From Nitrosomonadales bacterium (GTDB lineage Bacteria > Pseudomonadota > Gammaproteobacteria > Burkholderiales > Gallionellaceae): a DNA stretch of 64,000 nt. The DNA lies in NCBI GenBank assembly GCA_016199835.1, contig JACQFX010000048.1, positions 1 to 64,000 of the forward strand. Reading direction: 5' to 3'. Position 1 is the stretch's first letter. Every line of letters begins with the position of its first letter. Under the pieces are notes generated by a model, which saw nothing but the letters and a program-made list of their open reading frames with translations, was not told the DNA's origin and ran no database searches. The position numbers and the translations under genes are program-made. Shown in pieces: positions 21,301 through 28,510 of this stretch.

Positions 21301-21434
21301 AGATCGTGTTGTTTGCCCCAGGCCTTGAGCAAATCCTTGAACGCTTCGCGCACGATGGTCTCGCGCGAACTGCCGCTGATCTTTTTGATCACGTCGAGTT
21401 GCTTGAGATAGTCGTTGATGAGGAGTTGGCTCAT
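18327..21434 (-). CDS. Type ISP/IIG-like restriction-modification enzyme (nuclease-methyltransferase fusion)
   Basis: Single-polypeptide DNA restriction-modification enzyme, 1035 aa. The N-terminal region has a PD-(D/E)xK-like nuclease site (D64, E79-A-K81 in GYWEAKDADD). A helical coupler leads to an N6-adenine methyltransferase with SAM motif DPATGTGTF (D340) and catalytic NPPY (453-456). The C-terminal part (about 600-1035) looks like the ISP target-recognition region. The SF2 helicase of classical ~1600-residue LlaGI-type ISP enzymes is absent. Two GC-rich palindromic repeats are translated in frame (residues about 582-594 and 838-851). Starts 4 bases inside the preceding DUF1016 gene; located between gspE and gspF. 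Activity is inferred. Confidence 0.85.
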   Translation of the reverse strand: MSQLLINDYLKQLDVIKKISGSSRETIVREAFKDLLKAWGKQHDLVFLAEYPLKTATKTNITVDGALLHELRMPLGYWEAKDADDYLDEEVSKKFKKGYPQDNIIFSDDVTAVLWQNRNEAMRCDMTDTHALAKLLKLFFGFERPEIAGFRAAVEQFKADLPAVLEALRSMIAAQESGNAKFRAAAAKFLTHAQEAINPGLTEADVREMLIQHILTEEIFAKVFDDSDFHQHNNVARELYALEGEFFTGSLKKQTLKGLETYYAAIRAAAAQISSHGEKQTFLKVIYENFYKVYNAKAADRLGVVYTPNEIVRFMIDGADWLTEKHFGKNLIDQDVEILDPATGTGTFICELLEHFRGQPAKLKHKYLNELHANEVAILPYYVANLNIEATYAAISGSYEEFPNLCFVDTLDNVGLHTAAKGTTADIFGSVSEENVARIKRQNGKRISVIIGNPPYNANQANENDNNKNREYPAIDKRIKDTYIHESTAQKTKLYDMYARFFRWASDRLSENGVLALITNRSFIESRTFDGFRKTVAQEFSDIYVVDLGGDVRANPKLSGTKHNVFGIQTGVAISFFIKKSGPLARSRERAGERVARVYYIRRPEMETAEEKLGFLANNAARSLHFDEVQPDKNHNWINLSSNDFDTLIPLASKATKAAKTAGKERAIFKLFSLGVSTNRDEWVTDAEKIVLEKKAAYLCERLTTDTKQNAIKWSRNLKRRVQQGKIEEFDGTRIRPMYRRPFLVEWFYDSGVLVDERGAAPDVFPTDLKVSYFAVHCISSHNELCVLAHNDPPDLNLLKRGNGGTYYMPFTVGETKETRADNITDWALKQFTAHYKAPSPQPSPASGRGSKTQKITKEAIFHYCYAVLHDPLYREKYALNLKREFPRIPFYADFWQWAAWGEALMKLHIGYEAVEPFKLKRTDIPDEKVRASGLPPKALLRADKDAGSIALDSETTLRGIPPEAWDYKLGNRCALEWVLDQYKEKKPKDPTIREKFDTYRFADYKEKVIDLLMRVTAVSVETERITQAMKDAVR
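18882..18923 (-). repeat. Palindromic repeat copy A, translated inside the RM gene
   Basis: 42 bases with core CCCTC-G-CCCGC / GCGGG-A-GAGGG. On the gene strand it encodes 14 residues, APSPQPSPASGRGS, at about 838-851 of the RM enzyme without breaking the frame. Almost identical to copy B in opposite orientation, and related to copies C and D in sucB. Confidence 0.85.
19652..19690 (+). repeat. Palindromic repeat copy B, translated inside the RM gene
   Basis: About 39 bases, inverted relative to copy A and differing from it at only a few positions. Read on the gene (minus) strand it encodes a different peptide, GPLARSRERAGER, at about residues 582-594, between the methyltransferase core and the recognition region. 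Confidence 0.85.
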
Positions 21435-22492
21435 GCCTCACCCTCCCGATTCTCAAACCTTGCCCGCGATTGCGTAATCGCCAGATGCAGACGTTGTTCA
21501 AATTCTTCGCGGGGCGGCAAAACGGTGAGGTATTCGGCTACGTGGATGCCGGTCTTGTCCAGTTCCAGCAGTTCGATCTGTTCCTGCTTCTTCCCGGTGC
21601 AGAGGATAATGCCTAGCGGTGTCTGTTCGTCGGCTTCGCGTTCGTGACGATCCAGCCAGCGCAGATACAGTTCCATCTGGCCTTTGTATTCGGCCTTGAA
21701 ATCGCCCAGCTTGAGGTCGATGGCGACCAAGCGTTTCAGCTTGCGGTTGTAGAACAGCAGGTCGATGTAGAAGTCGTCGTTGTCGAGCTGGATGCGCTTC
21801 TGGCGGGCGATGAAGCTGAAGCCGGTACCCAATTCAAGTATGAAAGTTTCCAGTTCGCGCAGGATGGCGTCTTCCAGGTCTTTTTCCAGATAACGATCTT
21901 GCAGACCGAGAAAGTCCAGCACGTACGGGTCTTTCAGAACGAATGGCAGCGACAGGTCGCCCGTGGTGCGTAGTGTGGCAAGTTCCTGTTCAATCAGTTC
22001 ATCGGGCTTTTTGGATAATGCGGTGCGCTCGTAGAGCATGGAGTCGATGCGCTCACGCAGTGTGCGTGTGCTCCAGCCTTCGATGCGGCACATTTCGGCG
22101 TAAAAGTCGCGCTGCAAGGGTTTGTCGAGGTAGAGCAGCGAGCGGAAATGTGTCCAACTCAATTGTCTACTCAGTGCGTAGACAATCTTTTCCTCTGGAT
22201 AAACATCCGCAAACCGCATCATATGGCGCAAATTTTTGACGCCGAAACTACGCCCATATTCGGCGACCAATTGTCGTGACAGTGTCGCGACAATTTGTTC
22301 GCCATAGGTTGCCCGTTCGTTGCCCAGCATCTCTGCATGGATGCGCTGCCCCATACGCCAGTACAACAACGTCAGGCCAACATTAACTGCAGCCGCCGTT
22401 TGCTGGCGCGCTTCCTTAATCAGTGCGCGAATATCTTTCAGCAATCCGGCTGACAGGTCATTCACTGCGGCTGACGCCTTGCTCATACCCAT
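21431..22492 (-). CDS. DUF1016/YhcG-type PD-(D/E)xK nuclease-domain protein
   Basis: 353 aa. The N-terminal DUF1016 domain (about 15-170; conserved YGEQIVATLSRQL, FGVKNLRHMMRFA, LSWTHFRSLLYL) is followed by a C-terminal PD-(D/E)xK-type nuclease fold (about 195-340; DDFYIDLLFYNRKLKRLVAIDLKLG). The usual ELK/EVK is IDLK here. YhcG-like proteins often accompany type I or fused RM systems; their exact role is not established. It begins 4 bases after the gspE stop and overlaps the RM gene (ATGA), so transcription with the T2SS operon is likely. A second ATG at 22486 is equally possible. Confidence 0.88.
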   Translation of the reverse strand: MGMSKASAAVNDLSAGLLKDIRALIKEARQQTAAAVNVGLTLLYWRMGQRIHAEMLGNERATYGEQIVATLSRQLVAEYGRSFGVKNLRHMMRFADVYPEEKIVYALSRQLSWTHFRSLLYLDKPLQRDFYAEMCRIEGWSTRTLRERIDSMLYERTALSKKPDELIEQELATLRTTGDLSLPFVLKDPYVLDFLGLQDRYLEKDLEDAILRELETFILELGTGFSFIARQKRIQLDNDDFYIDLLFYNRKLKRLVAIDLKLGDFKAEYKGQMELYLRWLDRHEREADEQTPLGIILCTGKKQEQIELLELDKTGIHVAEYLTVLPPREEFEQRLHLAITQSRARFENREGEA

Positions 22493-22496
22493 AAAT

Positions 22497-23987
22497 TCAA
22501 TCCCGCGTCACCCGCAGCAACTCTTCCAGCGAAGTCACCCCCGCAACCACCAGCCGTACGCCATCGCTGCGCAAACCATGCATGCCCTGCCGCACGGCAT
22601 ATTCGCGCAAAGACTGTTCCGCCACGCGATCATGGATCAGGCGGCGCAAGGCGTCGTCCACGCGCAGCAATTCATAGATGCCGGTGCGCCGCCGATAACC
22701 GCTGTGGTTGCAGGCGGCGCAACCCACGGGGCGATACAGCATTTGCGCCTGCGCACCTTCGAGCAACGCGAGTTCGGAAGCACCCGGAACATAGCCTTCG
22801 CGGCATTCGGTACACAGACAGCGCACCAGCCGCTGCGCCAGCACGCCGAGCAAACTTGAAGACAGCAGGAACGGCTCCACCCCCATGTCGGTCAGCCGCG
22901 TCACCGCACTCGCCGTATCGTTGGTGTGCAGCGTAGCCAGCACCAGATGGCCGGTGAGGCTGGCCTGCACGGCGATCTGCGCAGTCTCCAGATCGCGTAT
23001 CTCGCCTATCATGATCACGTCAGGATCCTGGCGCAGGATGGCGCGCAGCGCGCGCGCGAAACTCATGTCTATGCGCGGATTGACTTGCGTCTGGCCGATG
23101 CCGTCGAGGTCGTACTCGATCGGATCTTCCACCGTCATCACGTTGGTGACGCTCGCATCGATGCGCGACAGCGCGGCGTACAGCGTGGTGGTCTTGCCCG
23201 ATCCTGTCGGCCCGGTAACCAGCACGATGCCGTGCGGCTGGCGCACCAGTTCATCCACCGCCGCCAGCGTGTCGTCACTCATGCCGAGGCGCGTCAATTC
23301 CAGCCGACCGGCATCCTTGTCAAGCAGGCGCAGCACCGCGCGCTCGCCATGTCCGGTAGGCAAGGTAGAGACGCGCACATCCACCGGGCGCCCGGCCAAA
23401 CGTAAAGTAATGCGCCCATCCTGCGGCAAGCGTTTCTCCGCTATGTCGAGTTCCGCCATGATCTTGATGCGCGACACCATGGCCGCATGCAGGGCGCGAT
23501 GCGGCTCGACCACGTCCTTGAGCGTGCCGTCCACGCGGAAGCGCACAACCGAGCGCGTCTCGAAGGGTTCGATGTGTATGTCGGAAGCGTGCTCGCGCAC
23601 GGCTTGCGTGAGCAGCGCATTGATCATGCGTATCACCGGCGCATCGTTCTCCGCATCGAGCAGGTCTTCGGCCTGCGGCAGATCGTGTATGAGTTGCGAC
23701 AGATCCATGTCCAGCTCCACATCGCCGACCAGCGCAGCCGCACCGTCCTGCGCATAAGCACCGGCCAGCGCCTGTTCGAATACCTGCGCCTGCAACAGCG
23801 TAGCGCGCACAGGCACGCCCAGCACGCGACGCACTTCGGCCAGGGCTTCTGGTGCCGCACCGGCGCGCACCAGCACGTCCGCGCCTTCAGCGGAAAGGTG
23901 CGTGATCAGCACGCCCCTGGCCTTGGCAAAGGAATAGGGAATTCTGCGGGCAGCTTGCCGGTCGGTAAGGGCGGCGGATTGGGACAT
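22497..23987 (-). CDS. gspE: Type II secretion ATPase GspE
   Basis: Cytoplasmic hexameric ATPase driving pseudopilus assembly. The 496-residue protein has an N1/N2 domain (to about 130) and the ATPase core with Walker [17 protein letters not shown], Asp box, Walker B IMIGEIRDLETA and His box LVLATLHTNDT. The zinc-binding C-M domain has four cysteines in CLCTEC and CAAC. Preceded by gspD (13 bases) and followed closely by the DUF1016 gene rather than gspF. Confidence 0.96.
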   Translation of the reverse strand: MSQSAALTDRQAARRIPYSFAKARGVLITHLSAEGADVLVRAGAAPEALAEVRRVLGVPVRATLLQAQVFEQALAGAYAQDGAAALVGDVELDMDLSQLIHDLPQAEDLLDAENDAPVIRMINALLTQAVREHASDIHIEPFETRSVVRFRVDGTLKDVVEPHRALHAAMVSRIKIMAELDIAEKRLPQDGRITLRLAGRPVDVRVSTLPTGHGERAVLRLLDKDAGRLELTRLGMSDDTLAAVDELVRQPHGIVLVTGPTGSGKTTTLYAALSRIDASVTNVMTVEDPIEYDLDGIGQTQVNPRIDMSFARALRAILRQDPDVIMIGEIRDLETAQIAVQASLTGHLVLATLHTNDTASAVTRLTDMGVEPFLLSSSLLGVLAQRLVRCLCTECREGYVPGASELALLEGAQAQMLYRPVGCAACNHSGYRRRTGIYELLRVDDALRRLIHDRVAEQSLREYAVRQGMHGLRSDGVRLVVAGVTSLEELLRVTRD

Positions 23988-24000
23988 GATGGTTGGAACC

Positions 24001-26013
24001 TTAATGATTCGCAGCAGGCACTGAAGGCAGCGAGAATTCCTGCTTGAGTTCGAGCGGAGGAATCTGCGGTGCAGCCATGTCCGGCAACATCGCGCGCGAC
24101 GTCATCTGGCCCTGCCCCTCTTCGCCGCGCAGATAATCGTAGCGATCCTGCGTCAGTCCTTGCGCGGCTGCGGCAGTGCGCAACACGTGAGGGCGGATGA
24201 ACACCATCAGATTGGTCTTGGTGCGGTGGCGTGTTCCGTAACGGAACAGGTTGCCCAGAACCGGAATGTCGCCGAGCAGCGGCACTTTGTCCTCGCCGTT
24301 GCTGACCGAATCCTGGATCAGTCCGCCCAGCACCACGATCTGCCCCTCATCCGCCAGCACGGTGGATTCCAGCGAGCGCTTGTTGGTGACCACGCCGGCC
24401 GCATTATTCAGCGACGTGCTGTCCACGCTGGACACCTCCTGATATATCTGCAAACGCACCGTCCCGCCCTCGGATATCTGCGGCTTGATGCGCAGGGTCA
24501 GCCCCACGTCCTTGCGCTCTATGGTCTGGAACGGCGATGCGGTGGAAGTATTGCCGGTCTGCGCATAACTGCCGGTGATGAACGGCACGTTCTGACCGAT
24601 GATGATTTTCGCTTCCTCGTTATCCAGCGTGAGCAGGTTGGGCGTGGACAGGATGTTCGCATTGGCATCGGTCTCCAGCGCGCGCACCAGCACGCCCAGA
24701 TCCTTTCCGCGCAACAGGCCGATGTTCAAGCCGGGACTCAATGCGGGAGTCTTATTGATAAGGCCCGCTGCGACATTGGTGATGTTGACGTTCCCCGTGC
24801 CAAAATTCGTCCCGCCCCCTACCAGCGTCCCGTTAACGCCGCCGCCCAGGCCCTGCCACTGGATGCCGAATTCCGCCGCCTTGTCCGCCGTCACTTCCGC
24901 GACCAGCGCTTCCACATACACCTGCGCCCGGCGCACATCCAGCATCTCCACTACCGCGCGCAGATTATTGTAGATAGCCTCCGGCGCAGTGATGATGAGC
25001 GCATTCGTCGCCGCATCGGCCTGCACCATGCCGCCGCCCGTCACCGCAGCGCTGCTGTTCGTGGCGAAGGATGCGGAAGCCGGGACAGCCGGGGTCGAGG
25101 TCATCGCTGTAGAGGGTGTGGGCGCCGCTGGCGCGGAAACATCGCCCGACATCACCGCGCGCAAGGTCTGCGCCACTTTCACCGCCTCGGCGTTTTTCAG
25201 GTACACCACATGCACATTCCCCGGTACGCCGGTGTCCATGTCGAGCTTGTTCGCCAGATCGCGCACGCGCTCCACGCGCGCCGGGTTGTCGGTGCGCAAC
25301 AATAAACTATTAGTCCGGGCATCCGCCGCCAGCACGAAACGCTGGCTCGCATCCCCGCCCGGCGCTGCGCCATCCTGCATCAAACGCGTGATGGTCTGCG
25401 CCACATCCATCGCGGATGCATGCTTGAGTGCAATCGCTATCGGCGCTTCCGCGCTCGGCTGGTCTATGGACTCCACGATCTGCTCGATGCGCTTGAGGTT
25501 GCTCGCGTAATCCGTCACCACCAGCGTATTATTGTTGGGATAGGCCACCACGATGTTGTTCGGCGCGATCAGCGGTCGCAGGATGGGTACCAGTTGCACG
25601 GCCGATTCATACTTCAGCACATACACGCGCGTCACCAGTTTGTCGCCCGATGCACGTCCATCGCCGGATGCGCCGACATACAGCTTGGCGTCAGCTTCCG
25701 GCATCACCTTGGTCACTCCGCCGGATTCCACCGAGGCAAAACCCTGCAAGCGCAAAGCCGAGAGCAGGATGTCATAGGCCAGCGCAGACGGCACCGGAGT
25801 GGTCGAAACGATGTTGATCGCCCCCTTCACGCGCGGGTCTATCAGGAAATTGCGCCCGGTGATATGCGACACCGCCTTGATCACTTCCGCGATGTCCGCG
25901 TTCACAAAATTGAGCGACACCTTCTCGTCCTGCGCGCTCATGCCCGCAGAAGAAAACAGTAGCGCGCCGCAAAGCAGCGCCCGCATCATCCATATACCCA
26001 ACATACGATTCAT
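24001..26013 (-). CDS. gspD: Type II secretion outer-membrane secretin GspD
   Basis: Forms the 15-mer outer-membrane channel. I chose the ATG at 26013 (MNRMLGIWM) because GGTGAT, complementary to 16S rRNA, lies 6 bases upstream and a signal peptide (to about residue 28, ...GMSAQ) follows. The GTG at 26052 is the alternative. Mature domains are N0 (VSLNFVNADIAEVI), N1-N3 with a Ser/Thr/Pro-rich linker near 305-330, and the secretin domain ending with VPLLGDIPVLGNLF. Length about 670 aa. Confidence 0.94.
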   Translation of the reverse strand: MNRMLGIWMMRALLCGALLFSSAGMSAQDEKVSLNFVNADIAEVIKAVSHITGRNFLIDPRVKGAINIVSTTPVPSALAYDILLSALRLQGFASVESGGVTKVMPEADAKLYVGASGDGRASGDKLVTRVYVLKYESAVQLVPILRPLIAPNNIVVAYPNNNTLVVTDYASNLKRIEQIVESIDQPSAEAPIAIALKHASAMDVAQTITRLMQDGAAPGGDASQRFVLAADARTNSLLLRTDNPARVERVRDLANKLDMDTGVPGNVHVVYLKNAEAVKVAQTLRAVMSGDVSAPAAPTPSTAMTSTPAVPASASFATNSSAAVTGGGMVQADAATNALIITAPEAIYNNLRAVVEMLDVRRAQVYVEALVAEVTADKAAEFGIQWQGLGGGVNGTLVGGGTNFGTGNVNITNVAAGLINKTPALSPGLNIGLLRGKDLGVLVRALETDANANILSTPNLLTLDNEEAKIIIGQNVPFITGSYAQTGNTSTASPFQTIERKDVGLTLRIKPQISEGGTVRLQIYQEVSSVDSTSLNNAAGVVTNKRSLESTVLADEGQIVVLGGLIQDSVSNGEDKVPLLGDIPVLGNLFRYGTRHRTKTNLMVFIRPHVLRTAAAAQGLTQDRYDYLRGEEGQGQMTSRAMLPDMAAPQIPPLELKQEFSLPSVPAANH

Positions 26014-26041
26014 GGAATCATCACCGACTATGATTTTGATT

Positions 26042-26500
26042 TTATTTGGCACCCGAATCCGGGGTCTTGCCTTCCAGATTCACCTGCTGTCTCGCGCCGT
26101 CCCGCTCCAGCAACACGTAATCCGCATGCACTTCGACCAGCTTCGCACCGGAAGGCGTGCTCTCTCCCAGCGCCAGACCCACCTGATTCTTGCCATCCAG
26201 TTCCAGCACCGCGAATCCGGGCCGACCCGCACCGGAGGGTGCAAACACCCCGACCAGATGCACGTCCGGAGCTATCCCGACCTGGGCCGCAGGAGCGCCC
26301 ACCGCCACCGCGCCGAATAACTGTCCGGCCTCGACCGCAGCCTCATGCCCCGGCGCCACGGCGACGACCGCCGCGTGCGGCGCAAACAACATCCAGCTCC
26401 ATTTCGCCAGCAACGCGCCCAGCACCAGCGCACCAAGAGCACGCCAGAAAAAACCTCCGCGCAAGGACACTCCCCCTGTTTTCACTTCCATGGCTCCCAT
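26042..26500 (-). CDS. gspC: Type II secretion protein GspC (GspN/C homology-region type)
   Basis: Inner-membrane protein linking the platform to the secretin. About 152 aa, short for GspC: a cytoplasmic stub, one TM (FWRALGALVLGALLAKWSWML) and a periplasmic homology-region domain (about 55-130; LVGVFAPSGAGRPGFAVLEL). There is no PDZ or coiled-coil C-terminus. The start is uncertain (26500 or 26491); the predicted promoter at 26513-26542 rules out the GTG at 26521. First gene of the minus-strand gsp operon. Confidence 0.8.
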   Translation of the reverse strand: MGAMEVKTGGVSLRGGFFWRALGALVLGALLAKWSWMLFAPHAAVVAVAPGHEAAVEAGQLFGAVAVGAPAAQVGIAPDVHLVGVFAPSGAGRPGFAVLELDGKNQVGLALGESTPSGAKLVEVHADYVLLERDGARQQVNLEGKTPDSGAK

Positions 26501-26512
26501 TCGTGGGCGTAG

Positions 26513-26542
26513 AGTATACACACCAACACATCTCCCGGTTAA
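26513..26542 (-). promoter_or_regulatory. Putative promoter of gspC-D-E
   Basis: Minus strand -35 TTAACC (26537-26542), 18-base spacer, -10 TATACT (26513-26518). It implies a very short leader before gspC. The same 98-base interval must carry the divergent gspG promoter, for which I see no strong match. Confidence 0.45.
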
Positions 26543-26598
26543 GTCTTGCGTTTGCTAAACTTCCCCCTCGCCCATCAACTGACAACACACTGAACGAC

Positions 26599-27042
26599 AT
26601 GTTTACACACGAACCTGCACCAGGATATTCACGCGGCTTCACCCTGATCGAAGTCATGGTGGTCATCGTCATTCTCGGCGTACTCGCCGCGCTGATCGTG
26701 CCCAAGGTGATGGGTCGCCCGGACGAGGCGCGCGTTGTTGCGGCCAGGCAGGACATCGCCTCCATCACGCAGGCGCTAAAACTGTACAAGCTGGACAATC
26801 TGCGCTACCCCACCACCGAGCAAGGTTTGCAGGCGCTGGTGAAGAAACCCTCCATCCCGCCCGAAGCGCCGAACTGGAAAGGCAACGGCTATCTCGAAAA
26901 ACTGCCCAACGATCCCTGGGGCCATGCTTACCAATACCTGCAACCCGGCCTGCACGGCGACATCGACGTGATGAGTCTGGGCGCGGACGGCGCGCCCGGC
27001 GGCGAAGGCAACGACGCGGACATAGGATCGTGGGAGTTGTAA
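26599..27042 (+). CDS. gspG: Type II secretion major pseudopilin GspG
   Basis: Main subunit of the T2SS pseudopilus. The 147-residue prepilin has leader MFTHEPAPGYSRG cleaved before FTLIEVMVVIVILGVLAALIV, with E5 present. The C-terminal domain carries LRYPTTEQGLQALV and the calcium-site loop DGAPGGEGNDADIGSW typical of GspG. First gene of the plus-strand operon; gspH overlaps its end. The prepilin peptidase (gspO/pilD) is not in the window. Confidence 0.96.
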   Translation: MFTHEPAPGYSRGFTLIEVMVVIVILGVLAALIVPKVMGRPDEARVVAARQDIASITQALKLYKLDNLRYPTTEQGLQALVKKPSIPPEAPNWKGNGYLEKLPNDPWGHAYQYLQPGLHGDIDVMSLGADGAPGGEGNDADIGSWEL

Positions 27043-27533
27043 AAAACCGGGGCTTCACCCTGATCGAACTGCTCGTCGTGCTGGTGATAACCGGCATCGC
27101 GCTCGGCGTGGCCGTAGTGCAACTGATGCCGGACGACCGCGCGACCTTGCGCGAGGAAGCGCAGCGCCTCGCATTGTTGCTGGAGAACGCGGGCATGGAA
27201 GCGCGCGCCAGCGGGCGTCCGCTGGCATGGTCCGCCGAAAATGACGGCTACCGTTTCTGGAAGAAGAACGATTACGGCGACTGGGTGGGCCTCGATGACG
27301 ATGCAATATTCCGCCCGCGCAGCCTGCCCGCCGGATTGCACATCGCGGAAGTCAGCGTGGAAGCGCAAGCCCTGAAACCCGGCGCACAAATGCCGTTGAG
27401 CGCCTGGTCCTTCGCCCCGCCCTTCTCCATCCGCATGCATGGCGAGCATGCGAGTGCAAACATCGCGGGCAGCAGCACGGGCGCGGTCAGCGCAAGACTC
27501 GATGGCGAAAGCAGCGATGCAAAAACCAACTAG
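27030..27533 (+). CDS. gspH: Type II secretion minor pseudopilin GspH
   Basis: 167-residue minor pseudopilin with cleavage site KNRG/FTLIELLVVLVITG (E5 present) and a variable C-terminal domain with an EDxQRLALLLENA-like helix. GTG start at 27030 overlaps gspG by 13 bases; gspI begins inside its 3' end, so translation of the cluster is coupled. Confidence 0.92.
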   Translation: MGVVKNRGFTLIELLVVLVITGIALGVAVVQLMPDDRATLREEAQRLALLLENAGMEARASGRPLAWSAENDGYRFWKKNDYGDWVGLDDDAIFRPRSLPAGLHIAEVSVEAQALKPGAQMPLSAWSFAPPFSIRMHGEHASANIAGSSTGAVSARLDGESSDAKTN

Positions 27534-27909
27534 AACCCGGCGCCAGCGCGGTTTCACCCTGCTCGAAATCCTGGTCGCGCTCGCCATACTCGCCATCGCG
27601 CTCGCGGCCATCTTGCGCGCGGCCGGTGCGCAGACCAATCATGCGGAAGCATTGCGCGAGCGCCTGCTGGCCGACTGGGTCGCGCAGAATCGCCTGGCAT
27701 TGCACGCAGCGCGCGGCGACTGGATCGCCACCGGCATGCAGAATGGCGAAGAGACGCAAGCGGGCATGCGCCTGCTGTGGCGCGAAGAGATCAATGACAC
27801 ACCCAACCCGGCGTTCCGCCGTATCGATGTGAGCGTGTTCGCGCCGGACGACGAACAGCATGCGCTGCGCAAGCTGTCCGGCTTCCTCACCTCGCAACGG
27901 CGCAAGTAA
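27517..27909 (+). CDS. gspI: Type II secretion minor pseudopilin GspI
   Basis: 130 residues, leader MQKPTRTRRQRG then FTLLEILVALAILAIALAAIL with E5. GspI nucleates the tip complex with GspJ and GspK. I chose the ATG at 27517 because it gives a short basic leader; the in-frame ATG at 27502 is an alternative. Overlaps gspH by 17 bases. Confidence 0.92.
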   Translation: MQKPTRTRRQRGFTLLEILVALAILAIALAAILRAAGAQTNHAEALRERLLADWVAQNRLALHAARGDWIATGMQNGEETQAGMRLLWREEINDTPNPAFRRIDVSVFAPDDEQHALRKLSGFLTSQRRK

Positions 27910-27910
27910 C

Positions 27911-28510
27911 ATGACCCGCCGCGCTTACGGCTTCACCCTGATCGAATTGCTGGTGGCGCTGTTCATCCTGATCATGCTGTCGGTCGCGGGCTATCGTGCG
28001 CTCAATGCGGTGCTGCAAACGCGCGAACACGTGGCGCAGGAAACGCGCAAGTGGCAGCACCTGGCTTTTTTCTTTTCGCGTCTGGAGCAGGACGTGGCGC
28101 AAGCCGTGCGCCGCCCCGCGCGCGATCAGGGTGGCTTACCGCAGCCGGAATGGCTGGGCCACACCGTGGTGATGGCGGACAACGACGCCGAACTGATTTT
28201 CACGCGCGCGGGCATCCCGGATCAGGGAGCGGCATGGCTCGCGCCGCAACGTCTGGGCTATCGTTTGCAACAGGGCTCCATCATGCTGCTGCACTGGCCT
28301 TATCCGGACCAGGCGCCGCACACCGAACCCATACGCTATCCGCTGCTGGACGGCGTGCGCGAATTCCATCTGCGCCATCTCGACGTCAACGGCAACTGGA
28401 TGGAACAATGGCCGCCCGCCGGACAGGCCGGCGGATTGCCGATGGCGCTGGAAGCTCAAGTGACGCTGGCCAGCGGCGAACAGGTCACACGGGTGTTTGC
28501 GCTGCAATGA
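27911..28510 (+). CDS. gspJ: Type II secretion minor pseudopilin GspJ
   Basis: 199 residues; leader MTRRAYG then FTLIELLVALFILIMLSVAGY with E5. The C-terminal domain contains FFSRLEQDVAQAVRRPARDQ and DVNGNWMEQWPP, features of GspJ. One base after the gspI stop; its stop overlaps the gspK start (ATGA). Confidence 0.93.
   Translation: MTRRAYGFTLIELLVALFILIMLSVAGYRALNAVLQTREHVAQETRKWQHLAFFFSRLEQDVAQAVRRPARDQGGLPQPEWLGHTVVMADNDAELIFTRAGIPDQGAAWLAPQRLGYRLQQGSIMLLHWPYPDQAPHTEPIRYPLLDGVREFHLRHLDVNGNWMEQWPPAGQAGGLPMALEAQVTLASGEQVTRVFALQ

Noticed and set aside
18327-21434. Calling the RM enzyme a complete LlaGI-type ISP enzyme
   Set aside because: No helicase motifs are present and it is about 550 residues shorter; it is better described as an ISP/IIG-like nuclease-methyltransferase.
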